NCBI GenBank assembly: GCA_900543555.1
Contig: UQRL01000035.1
Location: 1 to 25,584 of the forward strand
Length of the DNA: 25,584 nt
Direction of reading: 5' to 3'
Source of the DNA: an uncultured Oscillospiraceae bacterium
Lineage (GTDB): Bacteria; Bacillota; Clostridia; Oscillospirales; Acutalibacteraceae
Part shown: piece by piece, positions 7,508 to 15,518 of the stretch
Layout of the letters: every line of letters begins with the position of its first letter
How positions within the stretch are numbered: the first letter of the stretch is position 1
Position numbers and translations under genes: made by a program
The notes under the pieces: generated by a model
Database searches by the model: none
Told to the model about the DNA's origin: nothing
The model's input: the letters and a program-made list of their open reading frames with translations, nothing else

Positions 7508-8188
7508 ATGACGTATAAAACCATCATCCCCGGCAAATTCCTGGCCCGTCCCAACCGGTTTATCGCCCATGTAGAGACCGCGGCGGGCCTGCAGGTGTGC
7601 CATGTGAAAAACACCGGCCGCTGCCGGGAGCTGCTTGTCCCCGGCGCCACGGTCTATCTGGAGGAATCCGCCAATCCCAGCCGCAAGACAAAATATGACC
7701 TTGTAGCAGTGGAAAAGGGCCGGCTTCTCATCAACATGGACAGCCAAGCCCCCAACCGGGTGGCAGAGGAGTACCTGCCCCAGCTGTTCCCGGGCCTCAC
7801 CTCCTACCGGCGGGAACGCGCCTGGGGCAGCTCCCGGTTCGACTTCTACGTGGAGGCCGCGGGGGAACGGTGGTTCATGGAGGTGAAGGGCGTCACCCTG
7901 GAGGAGGACGGGGTGGCCCTCTTCCCGGACGCCCCCACCCAGCGGGGGGTCAAACACCTGTGGGAGCTGGTCCGCTGCCAAGAGGAGGGCTTCCGGGCCT
8001 GTGTGCTGTTCGTCATCCAGATGGAGGGCATCCGCTATTTCACCCCCAACCGCCGCACCCATCCAGAGTTCGCCCAAGCCCTGGAGGAGGCCGCCGCCCA
8101 GGGCGTGCGGGTAGAGGCAGTGGACTGCCATGTGACCCCCTCCTCCCTTACACCGGGAGCCCCGGTGGCCCTCCGCCTAAATGGGTAA
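7508..8188 (+). CDS. sfsA: DNA/RNA nuclease SfsA
   Basis: Protein of 226 residues of the SfsA family, formerly called sugar fermentation stimulation protein and now regarded as a nucleic-acid-binding nuclease. ATG 7508 is chosen over the in-frame ATG at 7466 because GAAAGGA lies 7 nt before it and family members begin near the residues ..PGKFLARPNRF. Recognizable blocks: FIAHVE, CHVKNTGRCRELL, NRVAEEYLP, RFDFYVE followed by WFMEVKGVTLEEDGVALFPDAPTQRGVKHLWEL (with a PD-(D/E)XK-like FD...EVKGV arrangement), and RYFTPNRRTHPEFA. A perfect hairpin ends the transcript unit right after the stop. Confidence 0.93.
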   Translation: MTYKTIIPGKFLARPNRFIAHVETAAGLQVCHVKNTGRCRELLVPGATVYLEESANPSRKTKYDLVAVEKGRLLINMDSQAPNRVAEEYLPQLFPGLTSYRRERAWGSSRFDFYVEAAGERWFMEVKGVTLEEDGVALFPDAPTQRGVKHLWELVRCQEEGFRACVLFVIQMEGIRYFTPNRRTHPEFAQALEEAAAQGVRVEAVDCHVTPSSLTPGAPVALRLNG

Positions 8189-8191
8189 AAC

Positions 8192-8226
8192 AAACAGCCG
8201 CTGTGGAAGCATCACAGCGGCTGTTT
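8192..8226 (+). terminator. Hairpin terminator after sfsA
   Basis: Perfect 14-bp stem (AAACAGCCGCTGTG, 8192-8205, with 8213-8226) and a 7-nt loop, beginning a few bases after the sfsA stop. The U tract is short (TTT then CC), so it may terminate weakly or work in both directions. Confidence 0.7.
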
Positions 8227-8227
8227 C

Positions 8228-8390
8228 CTTTCACATTCCTACCAGGCAAGACAGCTGGGCTCATCCACCGTTTGCAGAAGGTGGTCCTTCTGGGGGCGGA
8301 GGTTTTCCGGCTGCACAGCCCAGGGCACGGCAGCCCGGCGCTCTGGTTTAGCAGCCCGCCTGGGGGCGGCCCTGCGCCGGCCCATCACGC
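8228..8390. other. Hairpin-rich intergenic segment, no gene recognized
   Basis: This 163-bp stretch lies between the sfsA terminator and the stop of the minus-strand Zn-ribbon gene. Three potential stems follow one another: CCACC/GGTGG (8265-8269 with 8280-8284), CCGGCTG/CAGCCCGG (8307-8313 with 8331-8338, one bulge), and a stronger one with GCAG/CTGC outside (8351-8354, 8372-8375) and CCGCC/GGCGG inside (8356-8360, 8365-8369). No known riboswitch or SRP/6S signature is recognized. The last stem may end the Zn-ribbon transcript. Confidence 0.35.
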
Positions 8391-8603
8391 TTAATTCCCA
8401 ACCAGGAAGTCCAGCACGTTCCAGCCGTCGGAACTCTGGGCTTTATAGAGCTCGGTATAGCCGCAGTTGGTACAGCTCACCGTGATGAACTTCTTGTTCT
8501 GCACGTCGAAGAGCTTGGCAAAATTGCCGCCCGTGGCTTGAAACTGGTCGCTTTCATACTGCGTGCATCCGCACTTAGGGCACACATACTGCATCTTTTC
8601 CAT
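8391..8603 (-). CDS. Zn-ribbon nucleic-acid-binding-type protein (PF09855-like)
   Basis: Small protein of 70 residues. The start at ATG 8603 is chosen because AAAGGA lies 11 nt upstream; the longer in-frame starts would overlap that ribosome site. Two cysteine pairs form a zinc ribbon: CPKCG near the N-terminus and CTNCGY about 40 residues later. Between them is the family signature KLFDVQNKKFITVSC, and the end is NVLDFLVG. Proteins of this type (formerly DUF2082) are thought to bind nucleic acid, but no function is proven. It is transcribed alone, divergently from the BlaI-type gene, from a promoter near 8628-8656. Confidence 0.85.
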   Translation of the reverse strand: MEKMQYVCPKCGCTQYESDQFQATGGNFAKLFDVQNKKFITVSCTNCGYTELYKAQSSDGWNVLDFLVGN

Positions 8604-8627
8604 GGAATATCCCATCCTTTCCCACAT

Positions 8628-8656
8628 ATCATACTGGAAATCCCTTTCAGAAAGAA
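8628..8656 (-). promoter_or_regulatory. Promoter of the Zn-ribbon gene
   Basis: Minus-strand TATGAT (8633-8628) with a weak TTCTTT (8656-8651) at 17 nt. The -35 and spacer lie inside the hairpin at 8638-8663. Confidence 0.45.
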
Positions 8657-8666
8657 GGGATTTTTT
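8638..8666 (+). terminator. Terminator-like hairpin between divergent genes
   Basis: Nine-bp perfect stem AAATCCCTT (8638-8646) with AAGGGATTT (8655-8663), 8-nt loop, T6 running on from 8661. No plus-strand gene ends here; it overlaps the Zn-ribbon promoter. Compare the hairpin at 1265-1293, placed in the same way. Confidence 0.65.
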
Positions 8667-8805
8667 CTTACAGGAATCTTAAGGCTCCCAGCCCTTCTCC
8701 GTCAAAATACCCAGCACCGGGAATCATTTTTTATAAATTTACATGAACGGAAGAAAACAGGAATCGCCATATTATTATTTTCAAAAAAAATACAGGGAGT
8801 TTTTA

Positions 8806-8834
8806 TTGACTTTTCCATTCTTTTCTCCTATGAT
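8806..8834 (+). promoter_or_regulatory. Promoter of the BlaI-type regulator
   Basis: Near-consensus TTGACT (8806-8811), 17-nt spacer, TATGAT (8829-8834). It is the strongest protein-gene promoter in the window. No clear TACA/TGTA BlaI operator is seen next to it. Confidence 0.75.
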
Positions 8835-8891
8835 AGACATAAAGAGACGGGACCGTGACCGCAGGCATCTTTTGAATATGGGAGGCGTATA

Positions 8892-9287
8892 ATGAAACAA
8901 GCATATTTCAGGCTTACAAAAAGTGAAAGCGAGATTATGGATCTGATGTGGAAGGAGGGGCGTCCCCTTTCCCGTTCGGAAATTATCGACCTTACGCCGG
9001 ACCGCAGCTGGAAACCAGCTTCTATTCACATCCTTCTCAACTCCATGCTGGATAAGGGCGCCATCGAGGTGGCCGGCTTTATCCAGAGCACCAAGAACTA
9101 TGCCCGCACTTTTACCCCTACTCTGACTGCCGATGAATATGCCATCCTGCAGCTAAAGCACAGCTCCACATTCAGCGAACAGTCCGCCTTCCGCCTGATC
9201 TCCGCTCTCGTGGAAGACATTGATGACCAGAAGCTGTTGGACCAGCTGGCCCAGCTTTTGGATCAGCGGAAACAGCAGTTGGGCTGA
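8892..9287 (+). CDS. BlaI/MecI/CopY-type transcriptional regulator
   Basis: Winged-helix repressor of 131 residues, start ATG 8892 with GGGAGG about 8 nt upstream. The N-terminal domain shows the family pattern LTKSESEIMDLMWKEGRPLSRSEIIDL, then SWKPASIHILLNSMLDKGAIEVAGF (recognition helix and wing). The C-terminal helices (about residues 85-131, ALVEDIDDQKLLDQLAQLLDQRKQQL) form the dimerization part. The usual BlaR1/MecR1 sensor-protease partner is not adjacent; the neighbours are a Zn-ribbon gene and pfkA. It is therefore an orphan regulator whose target and inducer are unknown. It ends at a terminator shared with pfkA. Confidence 0.88.
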   Translation: MKQAYFRLTKSESEIMDLMWKEGRPLSRSEIIDLTPDRSWKPASIHILLNSMLDKGAIEVAGFIQSTKNYARTFTPTLTADEYAILQLKHSSTFSEQSAFRLISALVEDIDDQKLLDQLAQLLDQRKQQLG

Positions 9288-9301
9288 CGTCTCTCCCAAA
9301 C

Positions 9302-9339
9302 GAAAACCCCCAGCAGGCACACGCCCGCCGGGGGTTTTC
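9302..9339. terminator. Bidirectional terminator between the regulator and pfkA
   Basis: Ten-bp stem GAAAACCCCC (9302-9311) with GGGGGTTTTC (9330-9339), flanked by T-rich sequence on the plus side and A-rich stem bases that give a U tract on the minus side. It separates two convergent genes. Confidence 0.85.
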
Positions 9340-9354
9340 ATTTTCTTTCTATTC

Positions 9355-10323
9355 TTAGATGGACAGGATGGCGGAAACCCGGTACATCTTCTCATCAAAG
9401 GTGCGGGGCATATCCAGGGCCTCGGTGATATCAAAGTCCACAATCTGCTCGCCCTTCATGGCGACCACGCGGTTGCCCAGGCCGTTTTGCAGCAGCTCCA
9501 CAGCGTGATATCCCATCCGGCTGGCCACCACACGGTCCCGCAGGGTGGGGGCGCCGCCCCGCTGCACATGGCCCAAAATAGTTGCCCGGCTCTCAATGCC
9601 GGTTTCCTTCTGAATGCGCTCGGCCAGCTCCTGGGTGTGGCCCACGCCCTCTGCCACCACAATGATGTAATGGCGCTTGCCCGTGGACTGGGCCAGGCGG
9701 ATCCGGTCCAGAACGTCCTTCTGGAAATCGTAGGGGATCTCCGGCACCAGGGTGGTCAGCGCGCCCACGGCCACGCCGGTGTTCAGGGCGATGTCGCCGC
9801 AGCGGCGGCCCATAACCTCCACCACGCTGCACCGGTCGTGGGACTCGGTGGTGTCGCGAATCCGGTCGATCATCTCCATAGCCGTGTTCAGGGCCGTGTC
9901 ATATCCAATGGTGTAATCCGTGCAGGCAATGTCGTTGTCAATGGTGCCGGGCACGCCGATGCAGGGAATGCCCGCGCCGGTCAGGTCCCGGGCTCCGCGG
10001 AAAGAGCCGTCGCCGCCAATCACCACCACGCCGTCAATGCCCTTTTCGCGGCACATGTTGGCGGCCTTCTGCACGCCTTCGGGGGTGTTGAACTCGGGGC
10101 TGCGGGCGGTGAACAGGGCCGTGCCGCCATGCTGCATGATGTCGGACACGCTGCGCATGTTCATTTCCTTCAAATCCCCATTGAGCAGGCCATTGTAGCC
10201 GCGCATCACGCCATAGACCTTCATGCCAAAGCTCAGGCCAGAACGCACCACTGCGCGCACCGCGGCGTTCATGCCGGGGGCATCGCCGCCGCTGGTCAAT
10301 ACTGCAATCGTTTTCGCACCCAT
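9355..10323 (-). CDS. pfkA: ATP-dependent 6-phosphofructokinase
   Basis: Committing step of glycolysis: fructose-6-phosphate plus ATP to fructose-1,6-bisphosphate. Length is 322 residues, the usual size of bacterial PfkA. The start at ATG 10323 has GGAGGA at the right distance; the longer ORF start has none. Visible motifs: IAVLTSGGDAPGMNAAVRAVVR (N-terminal ATP site), VVIGGDGSFRGA, GTIDNDIACTDYTIGYDTA (catalytic Asp region), MGRRCGDIA, EGVGHTQELAERI, LGHVQRGGAPTLRDRV. The GGDGS motif favours ATP rather than pyrophosphate as donor. It follows dnaE by about 130 nt and has its own promoter (10387-10414), so it can be expressed with or without the upstream cluster. Confidence 0.97.
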   Translation of the reverse strand: MGAKTIAVLTSGGDAPGMNAAVRAVVRSGLSFGMKVYGVMRGYNGLLNGDLKEMNMRSVSDIMQHGGTALFTARSPEFNTPEGVQKAANMCREKGIDGVVVIGGDGSFRGARDLTGAGIPCIGVPGTIDNDIACTDYTIGYDTALNTAMEMIDRIRDTTESHDRCSVVEVMGRRCGDIALNTGVAVGALTTLVPEIPYDFQKDVLDRIRLAQSTGKRHYIIVVAEGVGHTQELAERIQKETGIESRATILGHVQRGGAPTLRDRVVASRMGYHAVELLQNGLGNRVVAMKGEQIVDFDITEALDMPRTFDEKMYRVSAILSI

Positions 10324-10386
10324 TGTCGATTCCTCCAAGTATTTGAAATCGGGCTCATTGCCCATACTTCTGACGTTATCGTTATT

Positions 10387-10414
10387 ATTATACCAAAGGC
10401 AGGGAATTTATCAA
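10387..10414 (-). promoter_or_regulatory. Promoter of pfkA
   Basis: Minus-strand TTGATA (10414-10409), 16-nt spacer, extended -10 TGG-TATAAT (10392-10387). It is close to consensus and fits a strongly expressed glycolytic gene. Confidence 0.75.
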
Positions 10415-10453
10415 GTGGCTCCGCCAAAATTTTACATAGAAAGGCCGCTTTTC

Positions 10454-13400
10454 TCACGGCTTGGGGCCGTAATAGGCCACATTCTCCGCGCCCAGCAGCT
10501 CTTTCAGGGCCCGCAGCAGCGGACGGTTGATCTCCACCCGGAATTTGGCCGGAGCCCGCAGCAGCTTGCCCGTGTCCTGAAAGGTCAGGTACAAGTCTGT
10601 GGCGCCCCCGTCAAACACGGCAATATACCGCATGGCCTTGTCATAGCGTGGGTCCCGCTGGGAAGACAGCCGCAGATAAAGGCCCGGCCGCACCGGCTTG
10701 CCTGCCGGCGCCTTCACAGAGACCGGGTCCGCGGGCTTGCCCAGGCTTTGGCACACCAGCTCGGGGGCCTTGTCCTCGGTGAAACTGAGCTTCCCCTGCA
10801 CCTCCACCACAGCCCCCTCGTACAGCAGGCTGCCATATTGCTCCAGCACCTTGGGGAACACCAGGGCCGTTATAGCCCCGTACATGTCCTCCAGAGAGAC
10901 AAAGGCCATCTGGGCGTTGTTTTTGGTGGCTTTTTTCCGCACGCCCACCACCATGCCCAGCAGGGTGACCCACTGCCCGTCCTGATAACGGCCGGTCTCC
11001 CGCTCTCCCGCGCTTTGCAGGATCTCGTCCATCCGGGCGTAGCCCCCCTCCTGATAGAGCCCCGCGTAAGCCGCCATGGGGTGGCCGGACAAGTACATGC
11101 CCGTGACCTCCTTCTCCATGTTCAGCTTGTCCGCGGCGGAAAAATCCTCCGTTTTTTCCAGCGGGGGTTCCCCGCCCTGCGCGGAGCCCGGAGCGTCAAA
11201 AAAGCCCATCTGCCCCTCTACGTTCCGGCGCTTGTCCGCCTCTAGGGAGTCCAGCACCCGCTCCACGGCAAGGAGCATCTCCCGGCGGTTGTTGCCCAGG
11301 CCGTCCAGGGCGCCGCATTTGACCAGGCTCTCTATGGCCCGGCGGTTCAGGTCCCGCCCCGCCATGCGCTTGCAGAAGTTGTAAAAGGAGGTGAACTCCC
11401 CGCCGCCCCGGCGCTCTTCCACCATGCGGGCAATGACGTTCCGGCCCAGGTTCTTCACCGCCAGCAGGCCAAAGCGGATGCTCTTGCCCACCACCGTAAA
11501 GCCCATGTCGCTGTAATTGACGTGGGGCGGCAGCACCGAGATGCCCAGGCGGCCGCACTCTTCAATGTACTCCGCCACCTTGCCGGTCTGGCCCAGCACG
11601 CTGGAAAGCAGCGCCGCCATATATTCGCAGGGGTAATGGCACTTCAGATAGGCCGTCTGATAGGCCACCACCGCGTAGCCCGCCGCGTGGGGCTTGTTGA
11701 AGGCGTAGGAGGCAAAGCTCTCAATCTCTTTAAACAGCTCCAGGGCGGTCTGCTGGTCCACGCCCCGGCGCAGGCAGCCGTCCACCTCCCAGGTGCCGTC
11801 CTCCCGCTGCTGGCCGTGTAGGAACACCTCCCGCTCCCGCTCCAGCACATCGTGCTTTTTCTTGGCCATGGCCCGCCGGACAATGTCCGCCCTGCCCAGG
11901 GAGTAGCCCGCCAAATCCCGGAAAATCTGCATCACCTGCTCCTGGTAGATGATGCAGCCGCCGGTGGGCTCTAAAATGGGCCGCAGCAAGGGATGGCGGT
12001 AGTGGACGGACTCCGGGTTTTTCCGGCTCTCCAAATACTGGGGAATGAACTGCATGGGGCCGGGACGGTACAGGGAGATAATGGCAATCAAGTCCTCCAC
12101 GCAGGCGGGCTGGGCCTGGACCAGCAGCCGCTTCATCCCCGGGGACTCCAGCTGGAACACCCCCTCCGAATGGCCCTCTGAAAGCATGCGGAACACCGCC
12201 CCGTCGTCCTCTGGGGCGGCTTCTATGGAAAAGCCCGCTTCCCGGCGGCGCACCAGCTTCTCCGCGTGGTCGATGACAGAGAGGTTCCGCAGGCCCAGAA
12301 AGTCCATCTTCAGCAGGCCCAGCTCCTCAATGGCGGTCATGGTGTACTGGGTGACCACCGCGTCGTCATTTTTAGAGAGGGGCACATAGTCCATCACCGG
12401 CTTGTCGGTGATGACCACCCCCGCCGCGTGGGTAGAGGCGTGGCGGGGCATGCCCTCCACCTTGCGGGCCATGTCCCAAAGCTCCTTCACCTGGGGGTCG
12501 GCCTCCACCTTCTCCCGCAGCTCTTTGGACTGCTTCATGGCCGTGTCCAACGTCATCCCCAAAGACAGGGGCACCAGCTTGGCCACCTGGTCCACCTTGT
12601 TGTAGGGGATGTTCAGCGCCCGGCCCACGTCCCGCAGGGCGCCCCGGGCGGCCATAGTGCCAAAGGTGACGATCTGGGCCACATGGTCCGCGCCGTACTT
12701 GTCCACCACATAGCCGATGATCTCGTCCCGGCGCTCGTCGCTGAAGTCGATGTCAAAGTCGGGCATGCTCACCCGCTCGGGGTTCAAAAAGCGCTCGAAC
12801 AGCAGGTCATAGCGCATGGGGTCCACATTGGTGATGCCCACGCAGTAGGCCGCCAGGCTCCCCGCCCCAGAGCCGCGCCCCGGGCCCACAGGGATGCCCA
12901 CGCTTCTGGCATAGCGGATAAAGTCCCAGACGATGAGGTAGTAGTTCACATACCCCATCTGGGAGATCACGCGGATCTCATACTCCAGCCGGTCCCGGTA
13001 CTCCTGGGGAGGGTCCTCCCCATACCGGCGGATCAGGCCCTCCTGGCACAGGCGGCGGAAAAATTCCAGGTTATCGCTGCCGTCCGGGGTGAAGAAGGCG
13101 GGCAGCTTGGTCTTGCCAAACTCCAGCTCCACCTGGCAGCGCTGGGCGATCTTCACCGTGTTGTCGGCGGCCTCGGGCACATCGGGGAAGAGGGCGCGCA
13201 TCTCCTCCTCGCTCTTGAAGTAGAACTCCTCGCTGCCGAACTCCATAGCGTTTTCGTCCTCTATGGTGCGCCCCGTCTGGATGCACAGCAGCACGCGGTG
13301 CATCCGGCTGTCCTCGGGGGCGATGTAGTGGCAGTCGTTGGTCGCCACCAGGGGGATGCCCGTCTCCCGGGAAAGGCGGATGAGCTGGGGGTTGATGCGC

Positions 13401-13948
13401 TTCTGCTCGGCCATGCCGTGGTCCTGAAGCTCCAGGTAAAAATTGCCCCGGCCAAAGATCCCCTCATACCGCAGGGCGGCCTCCCGGGCCCCCTCATAGT
13501 CCCCCCGGGTCAGGGCCCGGGGGATCTCCCCCGCCAGGCAGGCGGAAAGGGCGATAAGCCCCTCGTGGTGCTCCCGCAGCAGGTCCAGGTCCACCCGGGG
13601 CTTGCTGTAAAAGCCCTCCACCCAGGCCTTGGAGACCAGGGCCAGCAGGTTGTGGTAGCCGGCCTCGTTCTCGCAGAGCAGCACCAGGTGGCGGTTCTCC
13701 CCGTCCAGCTCGTGGACCTTGTCAAACCGGGTGCGCCGGGCCACATACACCTCGCAGCCCAAAATGGGCTGGATGCCCCGCTTTTTTGCCGCCTTATAAA
13801 ATTCGACCACGCCGTACATACAGCCGTGGTCGGTGATGGCCACCGCCGTTTGGCCCATTTCCTTGGCGGCGTCCAAAAGCCTCTCCATGCGGCAGGCGCC
13901 GTCGAGCAGGCTGTATTCCGTGTGTACATGCAGGTGGGCAAAGGCCAT
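10454..13948 (-). CDS. dnaE: DNA polymerase III subunit alpha (DnaE)
   Basis: Replicative/lesion-tolerant C-family polymerase, 1164 residues, which is typical for DnaE. An N-terminal PHP domain (FAHLHVHTEYSLLDGA, AITDHGCMYGVVEF, ILGCEVYVA) keeps metal-ligand histidines. The palm holds GRGSGAGSLAAYCVGITNVDPMRY and PDFDIDFSDERRDEIIGYV with the catalytic aspartates. The fingers, a helix-hairpin-helix region (KNLGRNVIARMVEERRGGGEFTS) and a C-terminal OB fold (TLLGMVVGVRKKATKNNAQMAFVSLEDMYG) follow. Start ATG 13948 with AAAGGAG upstream. It lies 18 nt after the membrane-protein gene and belongs to the whiA cluster. In Firmicutes with PolC, DnaE acts as a second polymerase; PolC is not in the window. 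Confidence 0.97.
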   Translation of the reverse strand: MAFAHLHVHTEYSLLDGACRMERLLDAAKEMGQTAVAITDHGCMYGVVEFYKAAKKRGIQPILGCEVYVARRTRFDKVHELDGENRHLVLLCENEAGYHNLLALVSKAWVEGFYSKPRVDLDLLREHHEGLIALSACLAGEIPRALTRGDYEGAREAALRYEGIFGRGNFYLELQDHGMAEQKRINPQLIRLSRETGIPLVATNDCHYIAPEDSRMHRVLLCIQTGRTIEDENAMEFGSEEFYFKSEEEMRALFPDVPEAADNTVKIAQRCQVELEFGKTKLPAFFTPDGSDNLEFFRRLCQEGLIRRYGEDPPQEYRDRLEYEIRVISQMGYVNYYLIVWDFIRYARSVGIPVGPGRGSGAGSLAAYCVGITNVDPMRYDLLFERFLNPERVSMPDFDIDFSDERRDEIIGYVVDKYGADHVAQIVTFGTMAARGALRDVGRALNIPYNKVDQVAKLVPLSLGMTLDTAMKQSKELREKVEADPQVKELWDMARKVEGMPRHASTHAAGVVITDKPVMDYVPLSKNDDAVVTQYTMTAIEELGLLKMDFLGLRNLSVIDHAEKLVRRREAGFSIEAAPEDDGAVFRMLSEGHSEGVFQLESPGMKRLLVQAQPACVEDLIAIISLYRPGPMQFIPQYLESRKNPESVHYRHPLLRPILEPTGGCIIYQEQVMQIFRDLAGYSLGRADIVRRAMAKKKHDVLEREREVFLHGQQREDGTWEVDGCLRRGVDQQTALELFKEIESFASYAFNKPHAAGYAVVAYQTAYLKCHYPCEYMAALLSSVLGQTGKVAEYIEECGRLGISVLPPHVNYSDMGFTVVGKSIRFGLLAVKNLGRNVIARMVEERRGGGEFTSFYNFCKRMAGRDLNRRAIESLVKCGALDGLGNNRREMLLAVERVLDSLEADKRRNVEGQMGFFDAPGSAQGGEPPLEKTEDFSAADKLNMEKEVTGMYLSGHPMAAYAGLYQEGGYARMDEILQSAGERETGRYQDGQWVTLLGMVVGVRKKATKNNAQMAFVSLEDMYGAITALVFPKVLEQYGSLLYEGAVVEVQGKLSFTEDKAPELVCQSLGKPADPVSVKAPAGKPVRPGLYLRLSSQRDPRYDKAMRYIAVFDGGATDLYLTFQDTGKLLRAPAKFRVEINRPLLRALKELLGAENVAYYGPKP

Positions 13949-13966
13949 AGGCCGCTCCTTTCTCCC

Positions 13967-14521
13967 TCAGTCCGAGCTCTCTATAGAGGCCAGGTAGTCC
14001 TCCGTCACTTCCATCCAGAAATAGTACTCCATGCCGATGTTCTCCTGAGAGGTGCCCCAATAGCACTCCTCGCAGACCAGATAGGTGCCCGGCTCTTGGG
14101 GGCACTGAAAGGTGCTTGAGGTCTCTGTGTAGACCCGCCCCTCCCCGTCGTAGATGGTGAAGGAGAATCCCCCGTTCTCCGAGCGGCCCTCGAACAGGAT
14201 GGAGGTGCTGTGGCCGAACACGATGGTGGGGGCGCTGTCCCCCACCTCGCTGGGGACCAGGCGCCGCCCCTCGGTCCGCTGGCCCTTGGAGGTGGTGTAG
14301 ATCTGGTTCTCCAGGGGGGCGGTCTCCACGCCGCCGCTTTGCAGCGTGACGGTGCCCACCTCCGGCGGGCCGCTTCCAATGCGCCCCACCAGCAGGTACA
14401 TGGTCAGCAGAATCAATCCCACCATCAGCACGGCTCCGCCGTAGACCGCCAGCTTCATGCGCCAGCCGCCCTCCACTTTCATGCCATCCACCCGCTTGCG
14501 CAGCGAGTCCTTCAACGCCAA
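13967..14521 (-). CDS. Single-pass membrane protein of unknown function in the whiA-dnaE operon
   Basis: Predicted 184-residue protein that I do not recognize. A short basic N-terminus (LKDSLRKRVDGMKVEGGWRMK) precedes one hydrophobic segment at about residues 23-45 (LAVYGGAVLMVGLILLTMYLLVG), so residues 46-184 are probably outside the membrane. That domain looks like a beta-sandwich: PTIVFGHSTSILFEG, GGFSFTIYDGEGRVYTETSSTFQCPQEPGTYLVCEECYWG, with three cysteines, two of them in CEEC. The start is TTG 14521, preceded by AAAGGGGG at 9 nt; the in-frame ATG at 14482 has a poorer site. It lies 28 nt behind whiA and 18 nt before dnaE, so it is co-transcribed. An envelope role is an inference. Confidence 0.75.
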   Translation of the reverse strand: MALKDSLRKRVDGMKVEGGWRMKLAVYGGAVLMVGLILLTMYLLVGRIGSGPPEVGTVTLQSGGVETAPLENQIYTTSKGQRTEGRRLVPSEVGDSAPTIVFGHSTSILFEGRSENGGFSFTIYDGEGRVYTETSSTFQCPQEPGTYLVCEECYWGTSQENIGMEYYFWMEVTEDYLASIESSD

Positions 14522-14549
14522 TCCAGTTCCCCCTTTCGCAGTTTGTTTC

Positions 14550-15485
14550 TCACAGCAGGCTGTCGATGCCCCGCTCTTCCAAAATCCGTTCTCCCAGCTG
14601 CAAAATGCGCTGGAGCCGGTGGTTCACGCCGCTGCGGGTGAGGCCCAGCCGGGCCCCCAGCTCCCGCAGGGTCATGTCCGGGTGGTCCAGCCGCAGCTGG
14701 GCCAGCTCCTGCAGCTCCTCAGGCAGGCTCTGCAGCCCCCGGGTGTCGCTGATGGCGGCGATGGCCGCCACCTGCCGGGCCGAGGCGGAGTAGGTCTTGT
14801 CCATATTGGCGGTCTCAAAATTGGTCTTGCGGTTGATATCGTTCTTGACTTCTTTATACATTTTCACCTGCATCAGCTCCATGGCGGCAGCCGGCGCCCC
14901 CAGGTAGGTGAGCAGGTCCTCGATGGGGCCGCTCCCCTTCAAGTAGACCACATATCCCCCTTTTCGCCCCGCCACAGAGGGGGAAAGGGGAAAGGCCTCC
15001 ACTTCGCAGAGCAGGGTGTACAGGTCGTTTGCCAGGTTTTTATAGGGCACGGCAAACTCCAGGTGGTACTCCTTGCGGGGGTCCGTAGCGGTGCCGCAGG
15101 TGAGGAACGCCCCCCGCAGAAACGCCGCCGCGCAGCAGCTGTTTTCCAGGTTGGCCCGGTTTAGGCGCAGGCTGGTCTCCTGCCCTGTGTGGCCGAACTC
15201 CTCCAGCAGGGCCAGGCGGGAACCCCCGTCCGGCAGGCTGACCCGGTAGGCGGGCTTCCGCCGCCGGCTGACCCCAAACGTCAGCTCCCCAGAGATCCCG
15301 GCTCCCGCGGCGGCCAGCTCCAAAAGCCGGCGGGCCACGGCGCCGTTCTCCGTGACGAAGGCGGCCTCCTTCCGCGTAAAGCACCGGGAGAACAGCCATG
15401 CCCCATAGCACTCTGCCCGCAGGCAGCACTCCCGCTTGAACTCCACCTTGCACAGCTCGGTCTTGATGTCGGATGAAAAGGACAC
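14550..15485 (-). CDS. whiA: DNA-binding protein WhiA
   Basis: Conserved Gram-positive nucleoid/cell-division regulator of 311 residues. The N-terminal half has the LAGLIDADG-like fold, seen as CCAAAFLRGAFLTCGTATDPRKEYHLEF and the earlier ECCLRAECYGAWLF. The C-terminal helix-turn-helix is LRELGARLGLTRSGVNHRLQRILQLG. The start is GTG 15485 with AAGGAGG upstream. In most Firmicutes whiA follows rapZ and yvcK; here it follows a zeta-like kinase gene by 33 nt. In Bacillus it influences FtsZ ring assembly and chromosome segregation, and in Streptomyces it activates sporulation genes. Confidence 0.96.
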   Translation of the reverse strand: MSFSSDIKTELCKVEFKRECCLRAECYGAWLFSRCFTRKEAAFVTENGAVARRLLELAAAGAGISGELTFGVSRRRKPAYRVSLPDGGSRLALLEEFGHTGQETSLRLNRANLENSCCAAAFLRGAFLTCGTATDPRKEYHLEFAVPYKNLANDLYTLLCEVEAFPLSPSVAGRKGGYVVYLKGSGPIEDLLTYLGAPAAAMELMQVKMYKEVKNDINRKTNFETANMDKTYSASARQVAAIAAISDTRGLQSLPEELQELAQLRLDHPDMTLRELGARLGLTRSGVNHRLQRILQLGERILEERGIDSLL

Positions 15486-15518
15486 GGTGCCCCCTCCTTT
15501 CCAGAATGATCGATCCGG

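Noticed and set aside
8670..8765. Nine-base direct repeat ACAGGAATC (8670-8678 and 8757-8765) upstream of the BlaI-type gene
   Set aside because: It is short, not symmetric as BlaI-type operators are, and a chance occurrence cannot be excluded.
12266..14119. Plus-strand frame of 617 codons opposite dnaE
   Set aside because: It is antisense to a clearly conserved DnaE and is rich in His, Val, Gly and Leu as expected from a GC-rich reverse frame.
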